From positions 124,001 through 188,000 of the forward strand of contig NZ_FNFL01000001.1 of assembly GCF_900101125.1 (NCBI RefSeq): a DNA stretch of 64,000 bases, given 5' to 3'. Every line of letters begins with the position of its first letter. The first letter of the stretch is position 1. Below the pieces are notes generated by a model. That model searched no databases, was not told the DNA's origin, and saw nothing but the letters and a program-made list of their open reading frames with translations. Below, in pieces: positions 1 through 8,433 of this stretch. This DNA is from Sediminibacillus albus (lineage in GTDB: Bacteria > Bacillota > Bacilli > Bacillales > Amphibacillaceae). The translations under genes and the position numbers were made by a program.

Positions 1-56
1 AGGCTTTCGGATTTGAAGGCACTCCGATAAAAATATTTGCTAGGAGAAGGAAATAA
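1..56 (+). CDS. der: GTPase Der (EngA), 3' end only
   Basis: An open frame entering from the left edge ends in TAA at 54-56 and encodes a short tail, AFGFEGTPIKIFARRRK. This matches the conserved C-terminus of the ribosome-assembly GTPase Der: a G-x-P-[IL] element of the KH-like domain followed by a basic tail. In Bacillus der lies directly upstream of gpsA, as here. Only about 17 codons are visible, so the call rests on this tail plus the neighbour. Confidence 0.75.
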   Translation, partial: AFGFEGTPIKIFARRRK

Positions 57-68
57 GGAGGAGATTCC

Positions 69-1109
69 GTGGAAAAAATAGCAGTGTTAGGTGCAGGGAG
101 CTGGGGAACAGCACTTGCGATGGTTTTGGCGGATAACTCTCACGAAGTAAGGTTATGGACCCATAACCAGGAACATGCCAATACGATTAATCAAACCCAT
201 GCAAATGAGAAATACTTACCTGGCGTCCGGATACCGGATGAAATAACCGCCTTTTATGATTTGGAGAAAGCGGTACAGGATGTTTCTACAATCCTGTTAG
301 TAGTTCCGACAAAGGCAATCAGAGACGTATGCAAGCAATTAAACGACGTATTGCATCATCCAGTAACTCTCGCCCACGGCACAAAGGGAATTGAACCAGG
401 TACATTTAAACGGGTGTCTGAAATGATTAACGAAGAACTATCCAACGGGCTTTATAAAGAAGTGGTGGTTTTGTCGGGCCCGAGCCATGCAGAAGAAGTC
501 AGTCAGCGTCAGCCGACAACGCTGACCGCATCATCAGAAGATATAGAAGAAGCAAAAAAAGTACAAGACCTGTTTATAAACGGCAATTTGCGTGTGTACA
601 CCAGTCCGGATATGGTCGGTGTCGAACTAGGCGGGGCGCTTAAAAATATAATAGCGCTGGGCGCTGGAATATCGGATGGTTTAGGATACGGTGATAATGC
701 CAAGGCGGCACTGATTACAAGGGGATTGGCCGAAATTGCCCGGCTGGGCACATCCATGAATGCCAACCCGTTGACGTTTTTAGGGCTGACCGGTGTCGGT
801 GACTTAATTGTTACTTGCACGAGCGTCCATAGCAGAAATTGGAAAGCCGGAAACCTGCTAGGCAAAGGTAATAAACTTGATGATGTATTGGAGCAAATGG
901 GGATGGTTGTGGAAGGGGTCAGGACCACACAGGCCGCCCATCAACTTGCTAAGATGCAGGGTATTGACATGCCGATCACCGATGGTTTATTTCGGATACT
1001 TTTCGAAGAAGCCCAGCCAAAAGATGTTGTCGACCAATTAATGACAAGGGTGAGACGCCATGAGATGGAAGATTTATCACATATTTTAAGTAACCGTTTT
1101 TCCAGTTAA
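69..1109 (+). CDS. gpsA: NAD(P)H-dependent glycerol-3-phosphate dehydrogenase
   Basis: GpsA reduces dihydroxyacetone phosphate to sn-glycerol 3-phosphate in the cytosol, the first step to membrane phospholipids. The 346-residue protein has the usual family length. Residues 8-13 (GAGSWG) form the Rossmann dinucleotide-binding loop, and the catalytic lysine lies in GGALKNIIALGAG near residue 190. The C-terminal helical domain carries the GxGDL stretch. The start is GTG, preceded by AAGGAGGAG at a normal distance; it lies 12 bases after the der stop, so the two are probably co-transcribed. Confidence 0.97.
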   Translation: MEKIAVLGAGSWGTALAMVLADNSHEVRLWTHNQEHANTINQTHANEKYLPGVRIPDEITAFYDLEKAVQDVSTILLVVPTKAIRDVCKQLNDVLHHPVTLAHGTKGIEPGTFKRVSEMINEELSNGLYKEVVVLSGPSHAEEVSQRQPTTLTASSEDIEEAKKVQDLFINGNLRVYTSPDMVGVELGGALKNIIALGAGISDGLGYGDNAKAALITRGLAEIARLGTSMNANPLTFLGLTGVGDLIVTCTSVHSRNWKAGNLLGKGNKLDDVLEQMGMVVEGVRTTQAAHQLAKMQGIDMPITDGLFRILFEEAQPKDVVDQLMTRVRRHEMEDLSHILSNRFSS

Positions 1110-1168
1110 CACTGTACTACCCTCTTTGCATATAATGTGGGGAATACCAAGGGCAAGGAGGAGTGCAC

Positions 1169-1429
1169 GTGAGCGATTTTCAAAAGAAGTTGTTTGACCA
1201 GATTCAAAACAATTCAAATATTAAATCAGATCAAATTTTCAAAGTGGCTGACTCAGTGAAAAATGCTGATTTTTCGGACGAGAAAACTGTCCGGAGGCTG
1301 GTAAGACAACTGGCTAAAATGGCAGATAAACCTCTCTCGAAAGAAAAGGAAGATAAGATTGTAAAATCCATCACTAAAAATAATATGCCAACAGATATGA
1401 ACTCATTGAGTAAGCTTTTCAAAAAGTAA
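1169..1429 (+). CDS. SpoVIF-type sporulation protein
   Basis: A small, very lysine-rich, soluble 86-residue protein. Its pattern (SDFQKKLFDQI..., then VRRLVRQLAKMA and a C-terminal LSKLFKK) resembles the stage VI sporulation protein F family, which is linked to late coat assembly. That link is family knowledge, not shown by this sequence. I chose GTG at 1169 because AAGGAGGA at 1155-1162 is six bases upstream; a GTG at 1163 is too close. It sits between gpsA and yphE among sporulation-related genes. Confidence 0.7.
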   Translation: MSDFQKKLFDQIQNNSNIKSDQIFKVADSVKNADFSDEKTVRRLVRQLAKMADKPLSKEKEDKIVKSITKNNMPTDMNSLSKLFKK

Positions 1430-1528
1430 ATGATATTGGGCAAAGTGAGGATACAAAGTGGATAAGGCTCGCATAATATAAATCGCACAAGCATTCATTT
1501 TAGAGCCGCAATGGGTATTATTTAGTCA

Positions 1529-1567
1529 CACCGAGGTAGAAATTGCCCCTTCTGCCTCGGTTTTTTA
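1529..1567 (+). terminator. Rho-independent terminator
   Basis: CCGAGGTAGA at 1531-1540 pairs with TCTGCCTCGG at 1551-1560 (one G-T pair), followed directly by a run of six T. It ends the gpsA/SpoVIF transcript. Confidence 0.8.
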
Positions 1568-1634
1568 TTGTTGTAAAATAACAAGGGCTTTTGCTGGTTT
1601 GTCACAATTGTTTTTCCATGAGGGAATGCGATTA

Positions 1635-1643
1635 TGTTATAAT
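1635..1643 (+). promoter_or_regulatory. Extended -10 promoter candidate for yphE
   Basis: TGTTATAAT is a perfect extended -10 box (TGnTATAAT). No good -35 stands at 17 bases. It lies about 50 bases upstream of the yphE start and just after the preceding terminator. Confidence 0.45.
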
Positions 1644-1691
1644 ACAAAATGCATTATAGGCTTGTCTTACTGTATTAAAGGAGTGAAAGTC

Positions 1692-1889
1692 TTGTCAGAA
1701 TCCATGTTGAATATGTATATTTCTTTTGGTGGAATTATCTTTTTATTTTTAGCTATCGGTCTTATCTTGTTAAGCAGATATAAACTAAAAGGTATTTTTG
1801 GAACAATTATCGCTATCTTAGCTTATATCTTTTTAATTGTGGGCGGCCTTATTATTTTTTACATAGTATTTAGCGGACCTGCCGCTTAA
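1692..1889 (+). CDS. yphE: DUF2768-type small membrane protein YphE
   Basis: A 65-residue protein with two hydrophobic helices, about residues 9-29 and 37-60, separated by a short basic loop (SRYKLKG). Length, topology and position between gpsA and yphF match B. subtilis YphE (DUF2768), whose function is unknown. The start is TTG at 1692 with AAAGGAG at 1678-1684. The frame is open further upstream, but that part lacks a ribosome site and overlaps the candidate promoter. Confidence 0.7.
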   Translation: MSESMLNMYISFGGIIFLFLAIGLILLSRYKLKGIFGTIIAILAYIFLIVGGLIIFYIVFSGPAA

Positions 1890-1947
1890 TGTTTACAACA
1901 ACGCATTGCATAGTGCCTGGTACACCGCCAGGTTTTAGGAGGATGTT

Positions 1948-2682
1948 GTGTTTATGAAATGGAATATAGCTCTAATGCTGAGTGTTATGACCTTGATTTT
2001 GAGCGGCTGTCTTTATCCTAATGAACAGCTTTCGAAAAACCGGGTTCCTAACGAGGTGCAGCTTCAGACGATCCAGCACGCTGTCAATCAATACAGGGAA
2101 AGTAAGCAGGGGCTGCTGCCGATTAAAACAAAACCAAGTGATACACCTATTTTTCAAAAATATTTACTTGATTTTACCGCTTTGAAACAGGAAGGGTTCA
2201 TTACGAGCATTCCCGGAACGGCGTTTGAGAATGGTGGTGTCTATCAATACACTTTGATTTATCCTGAAGAAGATCCTCAGGTAAAACTAATTGATTTACG
2301 GATAGCTCAAGAGGTTAGAACGGTCCAGAGGCAAATTGATTTGTACCGGGACGAAAATCTTTATCCTCCTTTCGGCGAGCAGTTGTCCGAGGGGGTTTAT
2401 AAAATCAACTATGAAAAGATTGGGATCGATACACCGCCTCGTATACCAAGCCCTTATTCTCAATCAAATTTATCGTTGGTGATGGATACCAATGGTCAAG
2501 TATATGTCGATTACGGTCCGGATTTATATGAGGCACTTAATAAATATGAACATCAGTACACAGAAGGTGATGATATCCGTTTTATTTTACCGGACAACAC
2601 ACCGTTTGTCCCTGCTTATTCCCTGCCATACACGGTTCAAAACGGAGAACCTGTCATTACTATCGACAATCCCGAAAATTAA
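1948..2682 (+). CDS. yphF: Lipoprotein YphF
   Basis: A 244-residue predicted lipoprotein. A short basic N-terminus and hydrophobic stretch end in the lipobox LSGC, so the mature protein should be anchored to the outer face of the membrane at Cys21. The rest is soluble and has no motif I recognise. It sits immediately upstream of spoIVA, as yphF does in B. subtilis, and has the same length. TAGGAGG at 1936-1942 serves GTG 1948; ATG 1954 is a possible alternative start. Confidence 0.75.
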   Translation: MFMKWNIALMLSVMTLILSGCLYPNEQLSKNRVPNEVQLQTIQHAVNQYRESKQGLLPIKTKPSDTPIFQKYLLDFTALKQEGFITSIPGTAFENGGVYQYTLIYPEEDPQVKLIDLRIAQEVRTVQRQIDLYRDENLYPPFGEQLSEGVYKINYEKIGIDTPPRIPSPYSQSNLSLVMDTNGQVYVDYGPDLYEALNKYEHQYTEGDDIRFILPDNTPFVPAYSLPYTVQNGEPVITIDNPEN

Positions 2683-2703
2683 ATAGAAAGCATCTGAATA
2701 CTT

Positions 2704-2742
2704 TATCCCTTGCCGCATATCATGTTGTAAGGGATTTTTTTA
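2704..2742 (+). terminator. Rho-independent terminator after yphF
   Basis: ATCCCTT at 2705-2711 pairs with AAGGGAT at 2729-2735 and is followed by TTTTTT. It separates yphF from the independently transcribed spoIVA. Confidence 0.75.
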
Positions 2743-2826
2743 TTACATACCTTCGAGGTGCTGAAACAGAAATTATCCCGTTAACTTGCAGTAGTTTTGT
2801 TTTTTAAATTTTTTCAATCAAACAAG

Positions 2827-2856
2827 TCATATTTCAATAGGACAACGTCATAGACT
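2827..2856 (+). promoter_or_regulatory. Sigma-E-type promoter of spoIVA
   Basis: TCATATT at 2827-2833, then 15 bases, then CATAGACT at 2849-2856. This closely fits the mother-cell sigma-E consensus (KMATATT, 14-15 bases, CATACANT). In B. subtilis spoIVA is a known sigma-E gene. The element is about 56 bases upstream of the GTG/TTG-type start region. Confidence 0.7.
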
Positions 2857-2912
2857 TTAAATGTCAAAGATTCGTAATAGTTCTATGGCGAAGTAGACCG
2901 GGAGGGGATTTT

Positions 2913-4391
2913 TTGGAAAGAGTAGATATTTTTAAGGATATCTCGAAACGGACCAATGGAGATATTTACCTTGGGGTGGTAGGCGCCGTCCGAACAGGTA
3001 AATCAACCTTCATAAAAAAGTTTATGGAACTTGTTGTTTTGCCTAATATTCAGGATGAAGGGGAAAGAGCAAGAGCGCAGGATGAACTTCCGCAAAGTGC
3101 TGCGGGAAAGACAATAATGACTACTGAGCCAAAGTTTGTTCCGAATCAAGCCGTATCTATTCAAGTGGATGAAGGACTGGACGTAAATGTACGAGTAGTA
3201 GACTGCGTGGGTTATACGGTGAAAGGCGCTAAAGGATTTGAAGATGAAAACGGCCCGCGTATGATCAATACTCCCTGGTACGAAGAACCGATTCCATTTC
3301 ATGATGCTGCGGAGATCGGAACACGAAAGGTCATCCAGGAGCATTCTACTATCGGAGTTGTTGTTACTACGGATGGCTCCATAGGAGAAATACCAAGACA
3401 AGATTACCTTGAATCGGAAGCAAGAGTTGTCGAGGAATTAAAAGAAGTTGGCAAACCGTTTATCATGGTGATTAACTCTGTACAGCCTTATAATCAGGAA
3501 ACGGAGCTATTGCGGCAGGAGTTAACAGAAAAGTACGATATCCCTGTATTGGCTATGAGTGTAGAAAGCATGGCAGAGCATGATGTGTATAACGTGCTGA
3601 GAGAGGCCTTGTATGAATTCCCTGTGCTGGAGGTTAACGTAAACTTACCGAGCTGGGTAATGGTCTTAAATGAAGACCACTGGTTGAGGGAAAGTTATCA
3701 GTCGGCAATTCAGGATACCGTCAAAGACATAAAACGGCTTCGTGATGTTGATCGAGTGGTCGGACACTTCAGTGATTATGATTATATCAACGAGGCAAAG
3801 CTAGCTGGGATGGAAATGGGCGAAGGTGTAGCCGAAATTGATTTACAAGCTCCAGACTATTTGTATGATCAAGTGTTAAAAGAAATAGTTGGAGAAGAAA
3901 TCAGGGGTAAAGACCACTTGCTTGAATTAATGCAGGATTTTGCCAATGCAAAACGGGAATATGATCAGGTTGCAGAGGCCTTGCAAATGGTTAAACAAAC
4001 GGGATATGGAGTTGCCGCTCCTACTTTAGAAGATATGGTTTTGGATGAACCGGAGATTATTCGCCAAGGGTCGCGGTTTGGTGTTAGATTAAAAGCGGTA
4101 GCGCCTTCCATCCATATGATCAAGGTAGATGTTCAATCCGAGTTTGCCCCGATCATTGGCACTGAGAAACAAAGTGAAGAACTCGTCAGGTATTTGATGC
4201 AAGACTTTGAAGAAGATCCATTATCTATTTGGGAATCAGATATCTTTGGCAGATCTCTTAGTTCCATTGTAAGGGAAGGAATCCAAGCAAAACTTTCTTT
4301 AATGCCGGAAAATGCCCGGTATAAATTAAAAGAAACCCTGGAGCGGATTATCAATGAAGGCTCTGGCGGTCTTATAGCAATAATATTGTAG
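2913..4391 (+). CDS. spoIVA: Stage IV sporulation protein A, coat basement ATPase
   Basis: SpoIVA polymerises, driven by ATP hydrolysis, on the forespore outer membrane to form the base layer of the spore coat. The 492 residues equal the B. subtilis length. Residues 24-32 (GAVRTGKST) are the Walker A loop with the catalytic lysine at 30, and DCVGY is the Walker B-like strand. The C-terminal domain ends in the hydrophobic IIAIIL tail used for membrane placement through SpoVM. The start is TTG at 2913 after GGGAGGGG. It is monocistronic, between its own promoter and terminator. Confidence 0.97.
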   Translation: MERVDIFKDISKRTNGDIYLGVVGAVRTGKSTFIKKFMELVVLPNIQDEGERARAQDELPQSAAGKTIMTTEPKFVPNQAVSIQVDEGLDVNVRVVDCVGYTVKGAKGFEDENGPRMINTPWYEEPIPFHDAAEIGTRKVIQEHSTIGVVVTTDGSIGEIPRQDYLESEARVVEELKEVGKPFIMVINSVQPYNQETELLRQELTEKYDIPVLAMSVESMAEHDVYNVLREALYEFPVLEVNVNLPSWVMVLNEDHWLRESYQSAIQDTVKDIKRLRDVDRVVGHFSDYDYINEAKLAGMEMGEGVAEIDLQAPDYLYDQVLKEIVGEEIRGKDHLLELMQDFANAKREYDQVAEALQMVKQTGYGVAAPTLEDMVLDEPEIIRQGSRFGVRLKAVAPSIHMIKVDVQSEFAPIIGTEKQSEELVRYLMQDFEEDPLSIWESDIFGRSLSSIVREGIQAKLSLMPENARYKLKETLERIINEGSGGLIAIIL

Positions 4392-4416
4392 CGGCTTTTT
4401 ACAGGCCGCTTTTTAC
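4390..4416 (+). terminator. Terminator overlapping the spoIVA stop
   Basis: AGCGGC at 4390-4395 pairs with GCCGCT at 4405-4410, followed by TTTT. The stem starts inside the TAG stop codon of spoIVA. Confidence 0.7.
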
Positions 4417-4614
4417 TTGCTTGGCAATGATAAGCCTCTAAGAAACTCCGCTAAAACAAACACGGGAAAGGTGGTTGGAACATAACATACATCCACTTGC
4501 AAAATCCGAATGATAACAGCATATGGAGTTTTAAAAACCACCTTCAAGCACTCGATGGATGATGAAATGGATATAAATGCCATGTAACAGTAGGTGATTT
4601 CTTAATAGTACAGT
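4417..4614. other. Intergenic stretch with no supported gene
   Basis: The stretch holds AAGGTGGTT at 4468-4476 and its exact complement AACCACCTT at 4536-4544, which could pair across a 59-base loop. A 25-codon frame from ATG 4510 to TAA 4587 has no ribosome site, and I do not call it a gene. Confidence 0.4.
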
Positions 4615-4890
4615 ATTACGCTGCGCAAATCCACTACGCTTTCCGTGGGCGGCTGTTTTACCTCCTCGAGCTTGCGCTCTGGGGGTCTCACCAAGGCGTT
4701 CCCTCCCGCGGGATTCACCGTGGATTTCTCCTCTCTGTTTTCAACCAATAGACCTATCAGCACAGACAGAATCCGTAGACTCCAGGGGAAAAACACAAAT
4801 CTGAAAATCCCGGAAGAATCCGCTTTTTGCTTCTGAGGACGATGTGGGTGAGGTCTGTCCGCGGAAAGCGGAGTATTCGGTCGGCGCACG
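4615..4890. repeat. Bacillaceae-type interspersed repeat with inverted arms
   Basis: GC-rich block unlike the flanks. The left arm ACGCTTTCCGTGGGCGGCTG (4636-4655) is roughly complementary to the right arm around 4851-4874 (GGTCTGTCCGCGGAAAGCGG). Between them lie phrases typical of repeats scattered through Bacillaceae genomes, such as CTCGAGCTTGCGCTCTGGGG, CCCGCGGGA and GTAGACTCCAGGGG. Both strands carry open frames here, but their compositions look non-coding. The family assignment is from memory of similar repeats. Confidence 0.65.
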
Positions 4891-4971
4891 TTTAAGCACT
4901 CAACCTTTGTTTGAAGGAAGAAATAGAGTTGTCCCTGTGTCTAGAAGTTATCTTTAACATTTGAAAAGAAC

Positions 4972-5021
4972 AATCGAACGAGCTCGAATCCGAAGGATTT
5001 CGAATCATCGTTCGATTTTTG
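4972..5021 (+). terminator. Strong hairpin with T-run upstream of hbs
   Basis: AATCGAACGA at 4972-4981 is the exact complement of TCGTTCGATT at 5008-5017, with a further inner pairing (TCGAATCC with GGATTTCGA), and the T-run continues to 5020. It looks like a terminator, although no gene ends close by. It may instead insulate hbs from the upstream repeat. Confidence 0.55.
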
Positions 5022-5120
5022 CTTTAGCCGCTATCCTTTTGACCCAACCGCTATTTTTTTAAGTTTTACTCATTTTATTCAAAAATCTGCAGTTTTTTTA
5101 GCAACATCTTGTAAAACTGC

Positions 5121-5149
5121 TTGCTGACAGTATTCAACTATGATAATAT
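5121..5149 (+). promoter_or_regulatory. Upstream sigma-A promoter of hbs
   Basis: TTGCTG at 5121-5126, a 17-base spacer, and TAATAT at 5144-5149. B. subtilis hbs is also served by two promoters. Confidence 0.5.
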
Positions 5150-5217
5150 CCAAATATGCCCGGGCTTATTAATTTTAGGAAATAACCACAAATTTTACGT
5201 AAAGTTGTTGATTTTTG

Positions 5218-5246
5218 TTGAATTTCCTTTAAAACTCGTTTATTAT
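5218..5246 (+). promoter_or_regulatory. Downstream sigma-A promoter of hbs
   Basis: TTGAAT at 5218-5223, a 17-base spacer, and TATTAT at 5241-5246. This would give a leader of about 115 bases before the hbs start. Confidence 0.6.
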
Positions 5247-5366
5247 AAGCCTTGTCATCTTTTTAAGAGGTGGCGGAGGTATAAAATACTTATAATTTGT
5301 GAACAAATGGAAGTAAGACTTTCCTTGTTCGAAACCGTAAGAAATTATTGGGAGGAGGTGAATGTC

Positions 5367-5639
5367 ATGAATAAAACTGATCTAATTAACACAGTCGCTG
5401 AAAAAAGCGATCTATCTAAAAAAGATGCAACAAAAGCTGTTGATGCAGTTTTTGAATCTATCATGGATTCACTTAAAGATGGTGAGAAAGTACAACTAAT
5501 TGGTTTTGGAAACTTCGAGGTACGCGAACGTGCTGCACGTAAAGGGCGTAACCCGCAAACAGGAGATGAAATTGAAATCCCTGCAAGCAAGGTTCCTGCT
5601 TTCAAACCAGGTAAAGCCCTTAAAGATAATGTAAAATAA
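5367..5639 (+). CDS. hbs: HU-family nucleoid protein HBsu
   Basis: A 90-residue HU protein, the main non-specific DNA-bending chromosome-compaction protein of Bacillus. The diagnostic signature [18 protein letters not shown] covers residues 46-63 (the base of the DNA-clasping arms), and [14 protein letters not shown] closes the chain. The frame is open far upstream, but the start is fixed by GGGAGGAGGTG at 5350-5360, six bases before ATG 5367, and by family length. Two promoters and a terminator make it a single-gene unit. Confidence 0.97.
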   Translation: MNKTDLINTVAEKSDLSKKDATKAVDAVFESIMDSLKDGEKVQLIGFGNFEVRERAARKGRNPQTGDEIEIPASKVPAFKPGKALKDNVK

Positions 5640-5652
5640 TTTACATAGGGGC

Positions 5653-5688
5653 AAAAAAGGGTGCGATTAAGCACCCTTTTTATTTTTG
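5653..5688 (+). terminator. Terminator of hbs
   Basis: AAGGGTGC at 5657-5664 pairs with GCACCCTT at 5671-5678, followed by TTTATTTTT. Confidence 0.85.
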
Positions 5689-5774
5689 TTTAAAATCTCA
5701 AAATAAATAGATATAATTAACAGCTGAAATCATACTTTGGCATGAGCCTGATAGGCGATAAGCTCGCGCAGTTG

Positions 5775-5783
5775 TGTTATAAT
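5775..5783 (+). promoter_or_regulatory. Extended -10 promoter candidate for hepS
   Basis: TGTTATAAT is a perfect extended -10 without a recognisable -35, 42 bases before hepS. It would start the hepS-menG-hepT transcript. Confidence 0.5.
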
Positions 5784-5824
5784 ATTTGTAAGACAAGTTT
5801 GGTAATAATGCAGGAAGGGCTTGG

Positions 5825-6634
5825 GTGATTACTTTGAGAGCATCAAATCTACCGCTTAGTGAGATAAGAGAAGCGATTGAGAATAAAATTCAACATTCCT
5901 ATTTGGAAAAGTATATACAAAAGCCCGTCATTGATGATGATAAGCTGTGCATTTTATCCTCTATCATAAAAAACACCCCATATTCAGATACAAAAAAGAA
6001 GAATTATATTATCACTGTAATGCTGGTTCAAATTGCGCTGGATACACATGATTTGGTTTCCAAGCAAGAAGAAAAAGACGAGCCGGATCGAACAAAGAAA
6101 CAGCGTCAGCTCACCGTTTTAGCGGGGGATTACTATAGCGGTCTTTATTATTATTTTCTTTCCCAACTTGATGATATATCAATGATACATACGCTGGCTT
6201 CAGCTATCAAAGAAATCAATGAGTTAAAAATGACGGTTTACTATAAAGAGTTCGAATCGGTGCAGGAATTTATGGATGATTTAATGTTGATTGAGTCGTT
6301 ATTGATCAGGCGTGTTGCTGAATTCTTTGAAAGGTCATTTGTAAATGAATTTACAAGCAATTGGCTGCTTACGAGAAAGTTGATGAGGGAAAAACACAAT
6401 TATCTCAAGCAAGAACATTCGCCCATATTTGAATTACTGACTAACGGACCAGCCCAAAACATTCACTATAATCAGATTGTCGGAACGGTAGAGCAATTCA
6501 TCCAACGGAGTGTTCTCAGGGTAGAAGAAACAGTTGTCCAACTGCCAGTTCATTTTCAGTCTCTTAAGACCTATGTAAATAAAAAGATATATGAGTCTAT
6601 CGGCAATAATTCTAAAGTATTGGAAGAGGGTTAA
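5825..6634 (+). CDS. hepS: Heptaprenyl diphosphate synthase component I
   Basis: HepS is the small, non-catalytic subunit of the two-part enzyme that makes heptaprenyl diphosphate, the tail of menaquinone-7. The 269-residue, all-helical protein lacks the DDxxD motif, as expected, and includes AGDYYSGLYYYFLSQLDD near residues 97-115, a typical HepS stretch. The start is GTG 5825 after AGGAAGGG. The subunit pairs with HepT two genes downstream, with menG between, as in B. subtilis; the mtrAB genes that usually precede it are missing. Confidence 0.9.
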   Translation: MITLRASNLPLSEIREAIENKIQHSYLEKYIQKPVIDDDKLCILSSIIKNTPYSDTKKKNYIITVMLVQIALDTHDLVSKQEEKDEPDRTKKQRQLTVLAGDYYSGLYYYFLSQLDDISMIHTLASAIKEINELKMTVYYKEFESVQEFMDDLMLIESLLIRRVAEFFERSFVNEFTSNWLLTRKLMREKHNYLKQEHSPIFELLTNGPAQNIHYNQIVGTVEQFIQRSVLRVEETVVQLPVHFQSLKTYVNKKIYESIGNNSKVLEEG

Positions 6635-6640
6635 CAAAGA

Positions 6641-7351
6641 ATGGTGCAACAAACTAAAGAAGAGCGTGTCCATCACGTATTTGAAAAGATATACAACCGG
6701 TATGATGTGATGAACTCCATCATTTCCTTTCAAAGACATAAAGCCTGGCGGAAAGATGTTATGAAACGTATGAGTCTAAAACAAGGTGACTCTGCCCTTG
6801 ATGTCTGCTGCGGAACAGGTGACTGGTCGATAGCCCTAGCTGAAGCTGCAGGAAAGACTGGTAAAGTCGTCGGGTTGGACTTTAGTAAAAATATGCTTTC
6901 TGTCGGAGAAGATAAAAAACAGGAAAATAACATTGGGCAGTTAGAATTTCTCCACGGCAATGCAATGGAGCTTCCATTTGCCGATAACACGTTCGATTTT
7001 GTAACGATCGGTTTTGGGTTGAGAAATGTCCCCGATTATATGCAAGTGCTAAACGAAATGGCGAGAGTAGTAAAACCTGGGGGAAAAGTAGTCTGTTTGG
7101 AAACTTCCCAACCCACAGCAATTGGATTTCGCCAAATGTATTATTTTTATTTCCGTTTTATCATGCCTTTATTTGGCAGGTTGTTCGCCAAGAGTTATGA
7201 AGAATATGCCTGGCTCCATGAGTCCGCTAAAGACTTCCCGGGCAAGCATGAATTAAAACAAATGTTTAATGATGCCGGACTAGCAAACGTGCAAGTGAAG
7301 GCATATACTGGCGGCGTGGCAGCAATGCATATGGGAGAAAAGCCATCTTAA
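6641..7351 (+). CDS. menG: Demethylmenaquinone methyltransferase
   Basis: MenG/UbiE methylates demethylmenaquinone with S-adenosylmethionine, the last step of menaquinone synthesis. At 236 residues it has the usual length. Residues about 49-58 ([10 protein letters not shown]) are SAM motif I, and the UbiE signatures [17 protein letters not shown] (near 19-35) and [13 protein letters not shown] are present. The gene starts six bases after hepS and is followed by hepT, so all three menaquinone genes share one operon. Confidence 0.97.
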   Translation: MVQQTKEERVHHVFEKIYNRYDVMNSIISFQRHKAWRKDVMKRMSLKQGDSALDVCCGTGDWSIALAEAAGKTGKVVGLDFSKNMLSVGEDKKQENNIGQLEFLHGNAMELPFADNTFDFVTIGFGLRNVPDYMQVLNEMARVVKPGGKVVCLETSQPTAIGFRQMYYFYFRFIMPLFGRLFAKSYEEYAWLHESAKDFPGKHELKQMFNDAGLANVQVKAYTGGVAAMHMGEKPS

Positions 7352-7373
7352 AAATAACGTAAAGGTGACCTAC

Positions 7374-8345
7374 ATGAAATTAGCAATGACTTATTCTTAC
7401 TTAAAGCAAGATCTGGACCATATAGAAAAAATGTTAACCAAAACAATTCAAGCGAAGCATCCGGTCCTCAGAGAAGCTTCAAAACAATTACTTCAAGCAG
7501 GAGGAAAAAGACTTCGTCCTGTTTTTGTATTGCTTTCCGCCAAGTTCGGAAACTATGATATGGAGCGGATGGAAAAAGTAGCAGTTTCGATGGAATTGAT
7601 ACATATGGCTTCTTTAGTGCATGATGATGTCATCGATGAAGCTGAATTGCGCAGAGGTGAGCCAACGGTAAAAGCCAGATGGGATAACCGTATTGCTATG
7701 TACACAGGTGATTACATTTTTGCTCGTTCCCTGGAATATTTAACTACGATTGATAATCCTCGCGCCCACCAGACTTTATCAGAAACTATCATTGAATTAT
7801 GCATTGGGGAAGTAGAACAAATCAGGGACAAATATGTTATAGAACAAAATGTTCGAAACTATCTTCGCCGGATTAAACGGAAAACGGCACTGCTGATATC
7901 ATCGAGCTGCAAGATAGGCGCCATAGCAGCAGGTGTTCCAGCAGGTTATGAAAAAGCTTTATATCGATATGGTTACAACATAGGAATGTCCTATCAGATT
8001 ATTGATGATATTTTGGATTTCACAGCAACTGAAAAGGAACTGGGTAAACCTGCAGGAAGTGATTTACTGCAAGGAAACTTAACGCTTCCAGTGCTTTATG
8101 CTATGGAGGATCCATTATTGAAATCAGAGCTCGAAGACTTGTTTAGTGAGCCTTCTGAATTAACAACTGATGGTATCCAGCCAATCTTAGCGAAAATCAA
8201 AGCGTCGGACGCTATTTCGAAAGCAAATGCAGTTAGTGAAAGGTATTTACAAAAAGCTTACCAATCCCTTGATGAGCTCCCGGATACTAAAGCCAAGCAA
8301 ACAATGAAGGATATTGCAAAATACATAGGTAAAAGAAAATCCTAA
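7374..8345 (+). CDS. hepT: Heptaprenyl diphosphate synthase component II
   Basis: HepT is the catalytic trans-prenyltransferase subunit, extending farnesyl diphosphate to the C35 chain. The first aspartate-rich motif is HDDVIDEAELRRG and the second is IIDDILDFTA; both are needed for Mg2+-diphosphate binding. GGKRLRP near residue 44 is the other family signature. I chose ATG 7374 because AAAGGTG at 7361-7367 lies seven bases upstream; the GTG inside that site (7365) is unlikely. It works with HepS. Confidence 0.95.
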   Translation: MKLAMTYSYLKQDLDHIEKMLTKTIQAKHPVLREASKQLLQAGGKRLRPVFVLLSAKFGNYDMERMEKVAVSMELIHMASLVHDDVIDEAELRRGEPTVKARWDNRIAMYTGDYIFARSLEYLTTIDNPRAHQTLSETIIELCIGEVEQIRDKYVIEQNVRNYLRRIKRKTALLISSSCKIGAIAAGVPAGYEKALYRYGYNIGMSYQIIDDILDFTATEKELGKPAGSDLLQGNLTLPVLYAMEDPLLKSELEDLFSEPSELTTDGIQPILAKIKASDAISKANAVSERYLQKAYQSLDELPDTKAKQTMKDIAKYIGKRKS

Positions 8346-8350
8346 ACCAA

Positions 8351-8379
8351 TTGTCAACCCGGCTTTTTTTTGGTAGAAT
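8351..8379 (+). promoter_or_regulatory. Sigma-A promoter of ndk
   Basis: TTGTCA at 8351-8356, a 17-base spacer rich in T, and TAGAAT at 8374-8379. It sits directly behind the hepT stop, so ndk can be transcribed on its own. Confidence 0.65.
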
Positions 8380-8433
8380 CTATTAGGTTAGCGCTTTCAT
8401 ACATATCAAAAATATCGCAAAGAGGTGGAAGTA

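Noticed and set aside
4510-4587. 25-codon frame downstream of spoIVA
   Set aside because: No ribosome site and no recognisable sequence; likely chance.
4602-4889. 95-residue minus-strand frame and a 63-residue plus-strand frame within the repeat
   Set aside because: They lie within a repeat with arms that read on both strands, lack ribosome sites and have atypical composition.
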